Shown piece by piece: positions 1 through 11,199 of a stretch of DNA of 64,000 bases. The stretch spans positions 62,001-126,000 of the forward strand of contig NZ_JACYXF010000003.1 of the NCBI RefSeq assembly GCF_015352985.1, read 5' to 3'. A program made the translations under genes and the position numbers. The notes below the pieces were generated by a model. That model was given only the letters and a program-made list of their open reading frames with translations, searched no databases and was not told where the DNA came from. Each line of letters begins with the position of its first letter. Within the stretch, counting starts at the first letter, position 1. The DNA comes from Noviherbaspirillum malthae (GTDB lineage Bacteria > Pseudomonadota > Gammaproteobacteria > Burkholderiales > Burkholderiaceae_D).

Positions 1-142
1 ACACGCTTCAAAGACAGTTATCAAAAACCCTATACGGCCTGACAAGCCGGAGGGCAAACCGGCCCGGTTTGCAAATGTTTAAAGACCTTTTCTGGCAAAA
101 GCCCTAAAGCTGTGGCATTGTTCTTTCTTCAAAGTAACAACA

Positions 143-2293
143 ATGTCCCAAGCCATGCCGTCCCTGCTTCAACCGACGTACAGTCTCCCTCTCGTCTTCG
201 CGGCGCTCTGCATTGCCACGCTCGCTTCCTATACGACCCTCGATCTCGCCGGCAGGATTTCCGCCCTGGGCAAGTCGTCGCAGCGGCGCTGGTGGCTGGC
301 AGGCGGTGCCATATCGATGGGCCTCGGAATCTGGTGCATGCATTTCGTCGGCATGCTCTCGTTCTCGCTTCCCATCCCTCTCGGCTACGACTTCACCATC
401 ACCGCGATCTCCCTGCTGATCGCGGTACTGGTGTCCTACTTTGCCCTCGATCTGGTAACCCACGGCACCCTTTCCATCGGGCGCCTCGGCATCAGCGGCA
501 CGATGATGGGCGTCGGCATCGCAGGCATGCACTACACCGGCATGGCGGCCATGGAGATGGATCCGGGCATCCGCTACAAGCCGCTCATCTTCGCGCTCTC
601 CATCCTCATCGCGATCGTGGCCGCCACGGCGGCGCTGTGGATCGCCTCCACCCTGCGCAGCAACAAGATCAAGCGGGTATTCCTGTGGCGCATGGGCGCG
701 GCATTGATCATGGGCTGCGCCATCGTCGGCATGCATTACACCGGCATGGCGGCCGCCGAGTTTCCGCTCGGGTCGGTGTGCATGGCCGCTTCAGGGATCA
801 GCACCAACTGGCTGGCCGTCACGATCGCCGGCTCGACCTTCAGCATCCTGACCATCACGCTGGTCCTGTCGGTGCTCGACGCGCGGCTGCAGGTGAAGAC
901 GACGGCCTATGTGCAAACGCTCAAGAGCGTCAACGAAAAACTGCAGCACCAGGCCATGCATGATGCGCTGACCGGCCTGCCGAACCGCGTGCTGCTGTTC
1001 GAACGCATCCAGCTCGCCATCGACAGCGCCGACCGGACGCAGAAGCAGTTCGCTCTCTACTTCATCGACCTCGACGGCTTCAAGGCGATCAACGATTCGC
1101 TCGGCCATGCGGCGGGCGACGGCGTGCTGAAGGAACTGGCTTCCCGGCTCAAGAACGCGGTGCGCAAGGAAGATATCGTGGCGCGCCTGGGCGGCGACGA
1201 ATTCGTCGTCATGGTGGGGAATATCCCGGATGCCGGCATGGCGAGCCATATCGCCGAAAAGCTGTTCGAATGCTTCAAGACCTCGCTGATCCCGGACCAG
1301 GCCAGCCTGCCGATTTCGCCGAGCATCGGCATCGCGCTCTACCCGGACGACGGCACCACCGTGGATGAACTGATCAACCATGCGGACGCCGCAATGTACG
1401 AGGTCAAGGCCGGCGGCCGCAACAACTACCGCTTTTTCGAAGCCTCGATGAACGTGGCGATGAAGCGCACCATCGAAATCCAGCGCAGCCTGTCCGCGGC
1501 GATAGAAAAGAATGAGTTCTTCGTGCAGTACCAGCCGAAGTTCGACTGCGCCGACGACAGCCTCCTCGGCGCCGAAGCGCTGCTGCGCTGGAAGCACAGC
1601 ACCCTGGGATTGATCTCGCCGGCCGAATTCATTCCGATTGCGGAGCGCTCGGGGCAGATCATTGCGCTCGGCAAGTGGGTGATCGATGAAGTCTGCCGGC
1701 AGATGCGTGTCTGGCACGAAGGCGGACTGAAGCAGCTGAAGGTGGCGATCAATCTGTCGCAGATACAGCTGCGTTCGCCGGGCATTGTCGAGGATATTCT
1801 CGACATCACGGCCGCGCACGGCATCAGCCCGTCCATGCTGATGTTCGAGATCACGGAAACGGTGGCCATGCAGGATGCGGAAGCGACCATGGCTGCGATC
1901 AGGCAGCTCCAGGATGCCGGATTCGAGCTTGCCATCGACGACTTCGGCACCGGCTACTCCAGCCTGAGCTATCTGCAGCAGTTCGGCGTACAGCAGATGA
2001 AGGTGGACCGCAGCTTCATCAACAACCTGACGACGGATGAAAAGGGGCAATCGATCGTTGCGGCCATCATCCGGCTGGCCCACTCGCTGAATATGGAAGT
2101 GGTGGCGGAAGGCGTGGAAACCGAGGCGCAGCTGGCGCTGCTGAAAGAACTCAAGTGCGATCAGACGCAGGGCTACCTGCTGGGACGCCCCATGGGCGTG
2201 TCGGATTTCGTTGCGCTGATGCAGCCGCAGGCTCGCCGGCAAGCCATGGATGACGTCAGCAAGGAACCCGATCTTCCCGTGGGGATCGGGTAG
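143..2293 (+). CDS. MHYT-GGDEF-EAL cyclic-di-GMP signalling protein
   Basis: An inner-membrane protein of 716 residues expected to make and/or degrade cyclic-di-GMP. The N-terminal ~245 residues form a seven-helix MHYT sensor with three motif copies: MHFVGM near 66, MHYTGM near 129 and MHYTGM near 197. MHYT domains are proposed to bind copper and sense a diatomic gas. A GGDEF domain follows with an intact RLGGDEF near residue 350, then an EAL domain with GAEALLRW near 478. Both catalytic signatures look intact, so the net activity cannot be predicted. The start lacks a clear Shine-Dalgarno; ATG 143 is the most upstream start that keeps the whole first helix. A dyad overlaps the stop codon (2266-2291). 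The 142 bases before the gene hold nothing I recognise. Confidence 0.93.
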   Translation: MSQAMPSLLQPTYSLPLVFAALCIATLASYTTLDLAGRISALGKSSQRRWWLAGGAISMGLGIWCMHFVGMLSFSLPIPLGYDFTITAISLLIAVLVSYFALDLVTHGTLSIGRLGISGTMMGVGIAGMHYTGMAAMEMDPGIRYKPLIFALSILIAIVAATAALWIASTLRSNKIKRVFLWRMGAALIMGCAIVGMHYTGMAAAEFPLGSVCMAASGISTNWLAVTIAGSTFSILTITLVLSVLDARLQVKTTAYVQTLKSVNEKLQHQAMHDALTGLPNRVLLFERIQLAIDSADRTQKQFALYFIDLDGFKAINDSLGHAAGDGVLKELASRLKNAVRKEDIVARLGGDEFVVMVGNIPDAGMASHIAEKLFECFKTSLIPDQASLPISPSIGIALYPDDGTTVDELINHADAAMYEVKAGGRNNYRFFEASMNVAMKRTIEIQRSLSAAIEKNEFFVQYQPKFDCADDSLLGAEALLRWKHSTLGLISPAEFIPIAERSGQIIALGKWVIDEVCRQMRVWHEGGLKQLKVAINLSQIQLRSPGIVEDILDITAAHGISPSMLMFEITETVAMQDAEATMAAIRQLQDAGFELAIDDFGTGYSSLSYLQQFGVQQMKVDRSFINNLTTDEKGQSIVAAIIRLAHSLNMEVVAEGVETEAQLALLKELKCDQTQGYLLGRPMGVSDFVALMQPQARRQAMDDVSKEPDLPVGIG

Positions 2294-2363
2294 TCCGCCT
2301 GGATGCCGCATACGCCATGATTGGCGCGTCGGCAATCCGCCGGCGGCAGCCGGCAAAGCTGCG

Positions 2364-2396
2364 GCCTGTTTGAACATCGGTCGTATTCAAACAGGC
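2364..2396. terminator. Bidirectional hairpin between convergent genes
   Basis: A perfect 11-bp stem, GCCTGTTTGAA paired with TTCAAACAGGC, around an 11-base loop. It lies between the ends of the convergent GGDEF-EAL gene and gdhA. There is no long T-run, so termination is inferred from position and symmetry. Confidence 0.55.
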
Positions 2397-2413
2397 GCGT
2401 TACAGAGGCGGAA

Positions 2414-3757
2414 TTAAATCACGCCCTGCGCCAGCATCGCATCCGCCACCTTCACGAAACCGGCGATGTTTGCACCGTCCACATAGCTCAATGTACCGTC
2501 GTCGCGCTTGCCGTAGTGCAGGCAGGCGGCATGGATGCCCTGCATGATCTGCAGCAGGCGGGCATCGACTTCCTCGCGCGGCCATGAGATGCGTTCCGCG
2601 TTCTGGCTCATCTCGAGACCGGACGTGGCGACGCCGCCGGCGTTGCTGGCCTTGCCCGGCGCGTAAAGAACGCCGGCCGCCTCGAATGCCTTGGCGGCAT
2701 CGATGGTGGACGGCATGTTGGCGCCTTCGGCCACGCATACCACGCCGTTCCTGATCAGCGTCGCGGCGTCATTGGCATCAAGTTCGTTCTGGGTGGCGCA
2801 TGGCAGCGCCACGTCCACCGGAACATGCCAGGGGCGCACGCCCGCTTCGAACCGCACGCCGGTACGCTGGGCATAATCGCTGACGCGGCCGTAATGATGG
2901 TTTTTCACGTCCATGAGAATGGCGAGCTTCTCGGGAGTGAAGCCGTCCATGTCGATGACCGTGCCGCTGGAGTCGGACACCGTCACCACCTTGGCGCCCA
3001 GCGCCATGGCCTTTTCCACCGCATACTGGGCCACGTTGCCGGAGCCCGACACGCTCACGCGCAGGCCGTCGAAGGAGCGGCCGCGCGTCTTCAGCATTTC
3101 CTGCGCAAAGTAGACGGTGCCGTAGCCGGTGGCTTCGGGACGGATCAGCGAGCCGCCGAAACTCAGGCCCTTGCCGGTGAAGACGCAATCGGCGCGGTTG
3201 GTCAGCTTTTTCATCATGCCGGTCATATAGCCGACCTCACGGCCGCCCACGCCGATGTCGCCGGCGGGAACGTCGGTATCGGCGCCGACATGGCGGAACA
3301 GTTCCGTCACGAAGGCCTGGCAGAAGCGCATCACCTCGGCCGAGCTCTTGCCCTTGGGATCGAAATCCGAACCGCCCTTGCCGCCACCCATGGGGAGCGT
3401 CGTCAGTGCGTTCTTGAAAGTCTGTTCGAAGGCCAGGAACTTCAGCACCGAAAGATTGACCGACGGATGGAAGCGCAGGCCGCCCTTGTACGGGCCGATC
3501 GCCATGCTCTGCTGGATGCGGTAGCCGCGGTTGACCTGGACCTGGCCGTGATCATCCACCCAGGAGACGCGGAACATCACCACCCGTTCGGGCTCCACCA
3601 GCCGATCCAGCAGTCCGTGCTCCGCATACTTGGGGTGCTTTGCGATGTATGGCCACAGGCTTTCCATGACTTCGGTGACAGCCTGCAAGAATTCAGGCTG
3701 ACCGGGATTGCGCTCGGCAACATGCTGCACGAATTGATGAACGGAGGTGTACTTCAT
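2414..3757 (-). CDS. gdhA: NADP-type glutamate dehydrogenase
   Basis: Cytosolic glutamate dehydrogenase of 447 residues, interconverting 2-oxoglutarate plus ammonium with glutamate. It has the hexameric NADP-type features: the GYRIQ...GPYKGGLRFHP substrate loop, the PMGGGKGGSDFDPKG catalytic lysine segment, the PAGDIGVGGREVGYM loop, and a Rossmann GSGNVAQY nucleotide-binding motif. The length matches the family. The frame is open further upstream, but the start at 3757 (MKYTSVHQF) is chosen because AGGAAT sits 6-8 bases before it. It is a single gene, convergent with the c-di-GMP gene and divergent from the HAD hydrolase. The cofactor assignment comes from family resemblance, not from a proven specificity residue. 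Confidence 0.95.
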   Translation of the reverse strand: MKYTSVHQFVQHVAERNPGQPEFLQAVTEVMESLWPYIAKHPKYAEHGLLDRLVEPERVVMFRVSWVDDHGQVQVNRGYRIQQSMAIGPYKGGLRFHPSVNLSVLKFLAFEQTFKNALTTLPMGGGKGGSDFDPKGKSSAEVMRFCQAFVTELFRHVGADTDVPAGDIGVGGREVGYMTGMMKKLTNRADCVFTGKGLSFGGSLIRPEATGYGTVYFAQEMLKTRGRSFDGLRVSVSGSGNVAQYAVEKAMALGAKVVTVSDSSGTVIDMDGFTPEKLAILMDVKNHHYGRVSDYAQRTGVRFEAGVRPWHVPVDVALPCATQNELDANDAATLIRNGVVCVAEGANMPSTIDAAKAFEAAGVLYAPGKASNAGGVATSGLEMSQNAERISWPREEVDARLLQIMQGIHAACLHYGKRDDGTLSYVDGANIAGFVKVADAMLAQGVI

Positions 3758-4128
3758 AGTGGATTCCTGAACAAAGGGATAGAAGGAAGGGCTTTTGTAT
3801 TTACTGAACGCGCATTTTGGCATAAATTTCGCACCAAAATGGAGCGGTTTTTCTTCCGAGTTTTGCAGGGAAAGTCAGCGGACCCAAGTCTTGTCCTAGT
3901 TGCGGACACGCATATCCCTCGCCACGCAAATACGTCAATGCCTCTATGATGGCAATCCTTTGGCAAACGCAACTGCGCCGGAATGGCATCATGCATAAAT
4001 GGCAAGCCTTGATGATTGTCGGGCGCTAAGGGAAACATGCGCCGAGAAACCGAAAGCGAATGGAAGCAACTCGTCCCTTCCACGCACTCTATGAACAAAT
4101 ACACAAGCACCAGCAAGGAAACTGATTG
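3758..4128. other. Divergent promoter region, gdhA / HAD hydrolase
   Basis: 371 bases between two divergent starts, more AT-rich than the flanking genes. It must hold the promoters for both genes. I could not single out a convincing -35/-10 pair or operator, and no conserved RNA structure was recognised. Confidence 0.4.
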
Positions 4129-4740
4129 ATGAAGAAAGAAATCATCGCCCTCGACGGCGACGGCGTCCTGCTCGACTACCATACCGCCTACCGCTTCGCA
4201 TGGGAGCGCGCGTTCGGCGTGCTGCCCGACATCGTCGACCCCGACGCCTATTGGGCAATGGACCGCTATGCGGTGCGCCGGCTGGAAGGCGAGGAGCGGG
4301 ATCGGTTCCGCAAGTGCTTCGATCACGTGCACTGGTCATCGCTGCCTGCACTGCCGGGTGCCGTCGATGCATGCCATCGGATGCACGACGCGGGCTACGA
4401 GCTCGTGTGTGTGACGGCGATCGGCAAGGAATTCGAGCAAGCCCGCCTGATGAATCTGCGCGAAGCGGGCTTTCCGATTGAACGGATCGTCGCGACGCCC
4501 ATGGCCTTGTACGGCAGCAGCCCGAAGGTTGCGGCGCTTACCGAACTGCAACCGGTGGCCTTCGTTGACGATTACCTGCCCTACTTCGCCGGCATTCCGC
4601 GACAGGTGCATGCGGCTCTCATCCTCAGGGAGCCCAACGGCAGTCCGAACGTCGGCCCGGACCTGGAGAACATCGATTCACGGCACCAGGATCTGGCCGG
4701 CTTCGCAGACTGGTGGCTTGCGCAGGACCATGCTGCCTGA
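4129..4740 (+). CDS. HAD-superfamily hydrolase
   Basis: A 203-residue cytosolic phosphatase-like protein of the haloacid dehalogenase superfamily. Motif I is LDGDGVLLDY near residue 8, with the nucleophile and the +2 aspartate; a helical cap with tryptophans follows. The conserved acidic end is AFVDDYLPYF near residue 146. Substrate is unknown; the family includes small-molecule and nucleotide phosphatases. ATG 4129 is chosen over the adjacent in-frame TTG because AAGGAA lies 8 bases upstream. It is monocistronic and convergent with acs. Confidence 0.8.
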   Translation: MKKEIIALDGDGVLLDYHTAYRFAWERAFGVLPDIVDPDAYWAMDRYAVRRLEGEERDRFRKCFDHVHWSSLPALPGAVDACHRMHDAGYELVCVTAIGKEFEQARLMNLREAGFPIERIVATPMALYGSSPKVAALTELQPVAFVDDYLPYFAGIPRQVHAALILREPNGSPNVGPDLENIDSRHQDLAGFADWWLAQDHAA

Positions 4741-4753
4741 GGCGCCATGAAAA

Positions 4754-4786
4754 GCTGCCCGCGCCGCTTGTGACGGCGCGGGCAGC
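4754..4786. terminator. Strong terminator hairpin for acs (and HAD gene)
   Basis: A perfect 13-bp stem (GCTGCCCGCGCCG with its complement) around a 7-base loop. On the minus strand the stem is followed directly by TTTT, giving an intrinsic terminator for acs. It can also stop transcripts from the convergent HAD gene. Confidence 0.8.
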
Positions 4787-4802
4787 ACGTCATGCAGCAG
4801 GT

Positions 4803-6785
<1,983 letters not shown>

Positions 6786-7019
6786 GCTTTTCTCTCTGTC
6801 TGCTTTTCGAAACTGTAGCTTGCTGCACAAGTGCAAGAGCCGTGCCGAGTATCATGGCCAGCGTCAGGCCCATGCCGAGCATGCATTCATACGCACAAGC
6901 GGGCGGTGATGCAGGCAGGGCAGCCGGGAGACTGTTGAGATTTGTATCAGTCCGCAACAGCAGGCGCGCAAATTTTGATCAACACAGCACAGTTTCGCAA
7001 AAGCGCGTTTGCACATGAC

Positions 7020-8009
7020 TCAAACCAGCGGAAAGCCTTTCGTCCACACTTCACTGCCGTCCTTGCGGACAAATAGCGCATCCACGCCCCGCCAAACGCT
7101 TGCAAGCGCCATCCCGCGTTCGCTTCCCATCACCATCAAGGCGGTCGACAATCCATCGGCCAGCATCGCAGCAGGCGCGGCGACACCGACGCAAGCCAGC
7201 TCCAGAGGCGAATCGCCGGAAACAGGATCGACGATGTGATGCCGCGACAAGTCGCCGCTGAACGCAGTCTCGTAGTCACCGGAGATTGCCAGGCTGCGCC
7301 CGTCCAGGCGCACGGCATGCAGGAGGCAGGATGAGCGGGGATCGGCAATCCCCACCTGCCAGGGCCGCGCCGAAGCACGTTCTCCGCTGCCCCGGAATTC
7401 GCCGATATCGACCAGCGCATCGCTTATGCCATGCCCCTGCAGCGCCGCCAGCGCCATATCGGTCGCATATCCCTGGGCAATGCCGTTGAGCGTAATCGCC
7501 ATGCCGGCCCGGCGCAGGCGTACCTCTGGCTCGCCGGCCAGCACATCACGCCAGCCGACCAGCTTGTGCGCAGCAGCGCGATCGATGCCGCCCAGCGTTG
7601 CCTGCCAGAGAGGCTGGACCGTGATATCGAACGCTCCCCGCGTCAATACCGACAGCCGCAGGGCCTCGCGCAGGACGGCAAGCAGATGCGGGTGCGGAGA
7701 ATCGAGCCGGCCGTGGCGATTGAGGAGCTGCACCTGGCTGTCCTCGCGATGCACCGTCATCAGCCGGTCGATTGCATGGGCCTGCGCAAACGCATCCCTG
7801 ATCGCCGCCCGTGCCCTGTCCTCATCATCGTGCACGAGCTGTATCGTGACGGTGGTGCCGAAAGCGAGATCGGCGCCGCGATACAGGCGACGGCCCGGTG
7901 CAATCGCTTCGCCTCGCTCGACCGTGCCGGGAACGGGCGCACCCGGCCAGCAAAAAGCGGATAGCCCAAGCAGCCCGGTTGCGGCCGCCATGAATGTCCT
8001 GCGCTGCAT
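7020..8009 (-). CDS. apbE: FAD:protein FMN transferase (ApbE)
   Basis: A 329-residue exported enzyme that transfers FMN from FAD to a threonine hydroxyl on a target protein outside the cytoplasm. The N-terminus has an RR-x-F-M twin-arginine-like start and a hydrophobic stretch. The ApbE core is visible: FGTTVTIQL, a lysine-poor DRLMTVHREDSQVQLLNR helix, GAFDITVQPLW, TLNGIAQGYATD, ALVDIGEFRGSG and the metal-binding PVSGDSP with ADGLSTALMVMG. The gene begins 22 bases after the NosR-like gene on the same strand. The NosR-like protein carries a flavinylation motif and is the obvious substrate; this pairing is inferred from context. Confidence 0.92.
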   Translation of the reverse strand: MQRRTFMAAATGLLGLSAFCWPGAPVPGTVERGEAIAPGRRLYRGADLAFGTTVTIQLVHDDEDRARAAIRDAFAQAHAIDRLMTVHREDSQVQLLNRHGRLDSPHPHLLAVLREALRLSVLTRGAFDITVQPLWQATLGGIDRAAAHKLVGWRDVLAGEPEVRLRRAGMAITLNGIAQGYATDMALAALQGHGISDALVDIGEFRGSGERASARPWQVGIADPRSSCLLHAVRLDGRSLAISGDYETAFSGDLSRHHIVDPVSGDSPLELACVGVAAPAAMLADGLSTALMVMGSERGMALASVWRGVDALFVRKDGSEVWTKGFPLV

Positions 8010-8031
8010 TTATGCCTCCTTGGCCATGTCG

Positions 8032-10149
8032 TCATGCCGGCTCGATCGGCACCATGGTGCGCCGCTTCTTTTCCAGGATCAGCGGCGCGCACTTGTCATC
8101 GCTGCGATAGATGACCACGCAGTCCATGCACTGGAAGCATTCGTCATAACGCACCGTGCCGTTCGGCCGGATCGCTTCATAGTCGCAGCGATGCCTGCAG
8201 GTCTGGCAAGGCTTGCCGCAGGCGTCGCGCCGAGGCAGCCATGCAAACAGCCGCATCCTTCCCATCAGCGCCAGGCCGGCGCCGAAGGGGCACAGGTAGC
8301 GGCAGAAGAACTTGTAGCAGATGGCGCCTGCCGCAAGCAGCCCGGCGGCATACAGCACTAAGGGCCAGGACCGGACGAAGTTGAGGGTGATTGCGGTCTT
8401 GAACGGTTCGACCTCCACCAGCTTGTCGGTTAAAGACGGCGCGATGAATATGCTGGCAAGGATCGCGGCCAGCACGCCGTACTTCAGCAGCTTGAGCCTG
8501 GCATCGACCGCCGGCTTGAGCCGCAGCTGTGGCAGCCGCAGCCGTTGTCCCAGCTTGCCGGTCAACTCCTGCAGCGCGCCGAACGGGCACAGCCAGCCGC
8601 AGAAAGTACCGCGCCCCCACACCAGCAGCGATACCAGCGCGCCGCACCACAGCACGATGGAAACCGGGTCGTACAGCATGAATTCAAGGCTGCGGCCTTC
8701 CTTCAAAGCCTGGACCGCACCGGTGATATTGACGATTGACAGCTGCCCCTGCGCATGCCAGCCAATAAAGAACAAAGTGAAGGCAAGAAAGGCAATGCGG
8801 AAACGGTAGAAGCGCTTCGCGTTGATGGTGAGCCGCTTCTGCGCAGCGAGCGCCGCGAACAGCAGCACCAGGCCAGCCGCAGCGATGGCGAGATCCGTCC
8901 AGCGCTGTTTCCATACCGGCAGCCAGGTCTTGTTGTCCGTTGCGCTCGCGTGATAGTAGCGCTCGGGCAGACGGTAGGCGAAACGGAATTCCTGTGCGAT
9001 GCGCTCGGGATAGATCATGCCCTTGAGACGCGTCACGCGCAAGCTCAGATCCAGCGGCTGCGACGGATCGAGCCCGGCCTGGCTGATGATACGGAACACC
9101 ATCATCTCTCCCGGCGGACCACCTTGCGCGCTGCGCAGCCGCAGATCGAGATTGAGGTCGCGCATTTCGATCGGCAATCCGCCCTGGGACAGCACGAGGC
9201 GGTCGGGTACCGTGCCCGGCCTGAAGCTGTCCGAAACGGGTCCGTAACGCCCGCCCCAGTGGATCAGCAGCGCATGGTCACCGTCTTCGAGACGGCCCTC
9301 GAGCCGTTTCAGGCTGGCATCGTCGAGCAGGCTGCGTCCTATCGTGGGCACCGACACCAGTGCCGTCTGCATGTCGATAAAGACCTCGTCGGGCCGCGCC
9401 AGTGCTTCGCCGTCGAGGCCTTCTCCGGGCGTACCCTTGAATGCCTTTTCCACTTCGCCATTCAGAACGCGCATCGACTTGATCAGCCCGCCTTCGCGCA
9501 GCGCCGGCATGTCCAGCACATCGCTGACATCGCTGCGTATCCGTGCAATCTGGTCCGGATCACGCGCACCCGAAAAGCCGAGCTTCTTGCGCGCGATCTT
9601 GAGTGCAGATGACAGCACGCTCTGGTTGATGATGCGTACCGATGCGGTGGCTTTGGCAACACCGTCGATCCGCACATTGCCGCCTTCATTCGCACTGGTC
9701 CCGCCCCCCTGCTCCGCACCGATCGCGATGTTCTGCTTCAGCGACAGGCCGCGATACTGGCTGACGAAGCGCTTGAGCGGCGCTTCGCCCAACCCTTCAA
9801 GGAAGACCGGTTCATGATGCGACAGCACCTGCACATCAAGAAAGCCGCCAGCTGCATCCAGCGCCACCAGCAGATTCACCGGCACACCGGAAAAGCCCGG
9901 CACGGCGGCAAAGTCGACGGACTCGAACAGGTAGCCGACCAGCTCGGTGGCCGTTGCGTTCTGTCGAAGCAGCGGCCATACGGGAATGTCGGCGTCCTTG
10001 TCGCCAACCATCAGCGGCGCCGGGAATTGCCGCTCCAGCAGTTCACGGGTCAGGACGCCTGCCGCGGCATCGCTTTGCCATGCGACGGCAAGCCAGATCA
10101 GAAGCGCCGCGGCAACGGCGGGCAGGCAGTGCAGCGATGCGGTCGGCAT
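8032..10149 (-). CDS. NosR-like flavinylated iron-sulfur membrane protein
   Basis: A 705-residue inner-membrane electron-transfer protein. A signal anchor is followed by a periplasmic FMN-binding domain with DGVAKATASVRIINQS near residues 175-190; its threonine fits the ApbE target motif. About five membrane helices follow (roughly 425-640), with two cysteine motifs of type CxxxCP (CGWLCPFGA and CRYLCPFGA). The C-terminus has two 4Fe-4S sites: CGKPCQTCRHRC and CFQCMDCVVIY...C. NosR passes quinol electrons to nitrous oxide reductase, but no nosZ lies nearby. Here it sits with PedF cytochrome c and a quinoprotein-associated binding protein, so a role in alcohol-dehydrogenase electron transfer is more likely (inference). 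Start at 10149 leaves 4 bases after the preceding gene. Confidence 0.88.
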   Translation of the reverse strand: MPTASLHCLPAVAAALLIWLAVAWQSDAAAGVLTRELLERQFPAPLMVGDKDADIPVWPLLRQNATATELVGYLFESVDFAAVPGFSGVPVNLLVALDAAGGFLDVQVLSHHEPVFLEGLGEAPLKRFVSQYRGLSLKQNIAIGAEQGGGTSANEGGNVRIDGVAKATASVRIINQSVLSSALKIARKKLGFSGARDPDQIARIRSDVSDVLDMPALREGGLIKSMRVLNGEVEKAFKGTPGEGLDGEALARPDEVFIDMQTALVSVPTIGRSLLDDASLKRLEGRLEDGDHALLIHWGGRYGPVSDSFRPGTVPDRLVLSQGGLPIEMRDLNLDLRLRSAQGGPPGEMMVFRIISQAGLDPSQPLDLSLRVTRLKGMIYPERIAQEFRFAYRLPERYYHASATDNKTWLPVWKQRWTDLAIAAAGLVLLFAALAAQKRLTINAKRFYRFRIAFLAFTLFFIGWHAQGQLSIVNITGAVQALKEGRSLEFMLYDPVSIVLWCGALVSLLVWGRGTFCGWLCPFGALQELTGKLGQRLRLPQLRLKPAVDARLKLLKYGVLAAILASIFIAPSLTDKLVEVEPFKTAITLNFVRSWPLVLYAAGLLAAGAICYKFFCRYLCPFGAGLALMGRMRLFAWLPRRDACGKPCQTCRHRCDYEAIRPNGTVRYDECFQCMDCVVIYRSDDKCAPLILEKKRRTMVPIEPA

Positions 10150-10153
10150 AGGC

Positions 10154-10987
10154 TCAGGGTTTGGTCGGCGTGACTCCATACTTCGCGAAGATTCTTGCCA
10201 TTTCCCCGGAGGCGCTCAAGTCGTTTGCCGCCGCCTGCAGGGCACGCGCCAGTTCCGGGTTGCCCTGCTTGACTGCCATGCCGACTACCCAGCCCTGCCG
10301 CGGCAGGCGCGGGAAATTGAGTTCGGAGAGAGGAAAATTGGTGTCGCCCCTGACCACGGTCTCGATCTCCGATTGGGCCGCCAGCACCGCATCGAGCTCT
10401 CCGGTCTTCAGCGCCGCCATCGCCGCTGCTGCGGTGTCAAAGATCTTGACGCTGTCGCGCACCTTGCCATCCTGCTCGCCGAGCAGCACCATGGCGGCGA
10501 TCGATACCTTTTCCACGCCGACCTTCCTGCCGGCCAGGCAGTCGACGCTTTCGCAGCTTGGAATCCTGCGCACGTCGCGCACCAGGCGTACGCGCTCGCG
10601 GTAGTAGGGCGCGAAGATCTCCACATTCTTGTTCTCGGCCATCAGCCGGTTGTCGACCGGTACATGCATCATCACGTCGGCAGGGCCGTAACCGAGGTAA
10701 TGCCCTTTCCATACCATGTTGCGCAGGTCGTCATTCAGGTTCTCGCCGGCGTCAAAGGGCAGCAGGCTGACACGCACGCCCAGCTTCCCGGCCAGCGCCT
10801 GGGCAATCTCCACGTCGATGCCGGCATCCTTGTCGGAGAAAGGCTGCATGTCCTTGTAGACGGCGACCTTCAGCACGCCGGCCTGCTTCACCTTGTCGAG
10901 GTCGGCCTGCGCCGCATGCATGGCGGCGTTGAGTCCGCAGAACAGCGTGCCGAGCAGTGCCAGTCTGCGCCATGCGAGTGATTTCAT
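10154..10987 (-). CDS. Quinoprotein-associated ABC-type substrate-binding protein
   Basis: A 277-residue periplasmic protein with a signal peptide ending near AMHAAQAD and a family-3 solute-binding fold (LKVAVYKDMQPFSDKDAGIDVEIAQALA). This branch (MoxJ/XoxJ-like) travels with PQQ dehydrogenases rather than with permeases and probably helps assemble or activate the dehydrogenase; no permease or ATPase is present here. Start 10987 has AGGAG 7 bases upstream; the in-frame extension further upstream runs through a GC-rich repeat and is rejected. It is cotranscribed with the NosR-like gene (4-base gap). The binding ligand is unknown. Confidence 0.85.
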   Translation of the reverse strand: MKSLAWRRLALLGTLFCGLNAAMHAAQADLDKVKQAGVLKVAVYKDMQPFSDKDAGIDVEIAQALAGKLGVRVSLLPFDAGENLNDDLRNMVWKGHYLGYGPADVMMHVPVDNRLMAENKNVEIFAPYYRERVRLVRDVRRIPSCESVDCLAGRKVGVEKVSIAAMVLLGEQDGKVRDSVKIFDTAAAAMAALKTGELDAVLAAQSEIETVVRGDTNFPLSELNFPRLPRQGWVVGMAVKQGNPELARALQAAANDLSASGEMARIFAKYGVTPTKP

Positions 10988-11064
10988 GATTGTCTCCTGG
11001 TTATTTGTTTGGTTTGTGTTGCTGTGGTGGAGGCAAGGGGCAATGCAGTGCGTCGCGCCTCCAG

Positions 11065-11096
11065 CTCCCTCCCCTTCAAGGGGACGTAGCAGGGAG
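11065..11096. repeat. Partial GC-rich repeat (family B)
   Basis: The segment begins CTCCCTCCCCTTCAAGGGGA and continues into GTAGCAGGG. It matches one end of the element inside icmF (26193-26220) and shares its palindromic core with the element at 27856. It lies between pedF and the binding-protein gene. Confidence 0.7.
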
Positions 11097-11199
11097 AGGA
11101 ACGTTCCATAAGCATATTGCCGCACGCCTAACCGCCTGCAAGCGGCCCGAATCCGCTGGCGCATTGCGCACCTCATAGAGGCCGTATTCTTTCAACCTC

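Noticed and set aside
791..2377. 528-codon minus-strand frame opposite the GGDEF-EAL gene
   Set aside because: Shadow frame; the plus strand carries the intact conserved motifs.
8032..10149. Nitrous-oxide reduction (nos) cluster
   Set aside because: Only a NosR-like gene is present; nosZ, nosDFY and nosL are absent and the neighbours are quinoprotein-linked.
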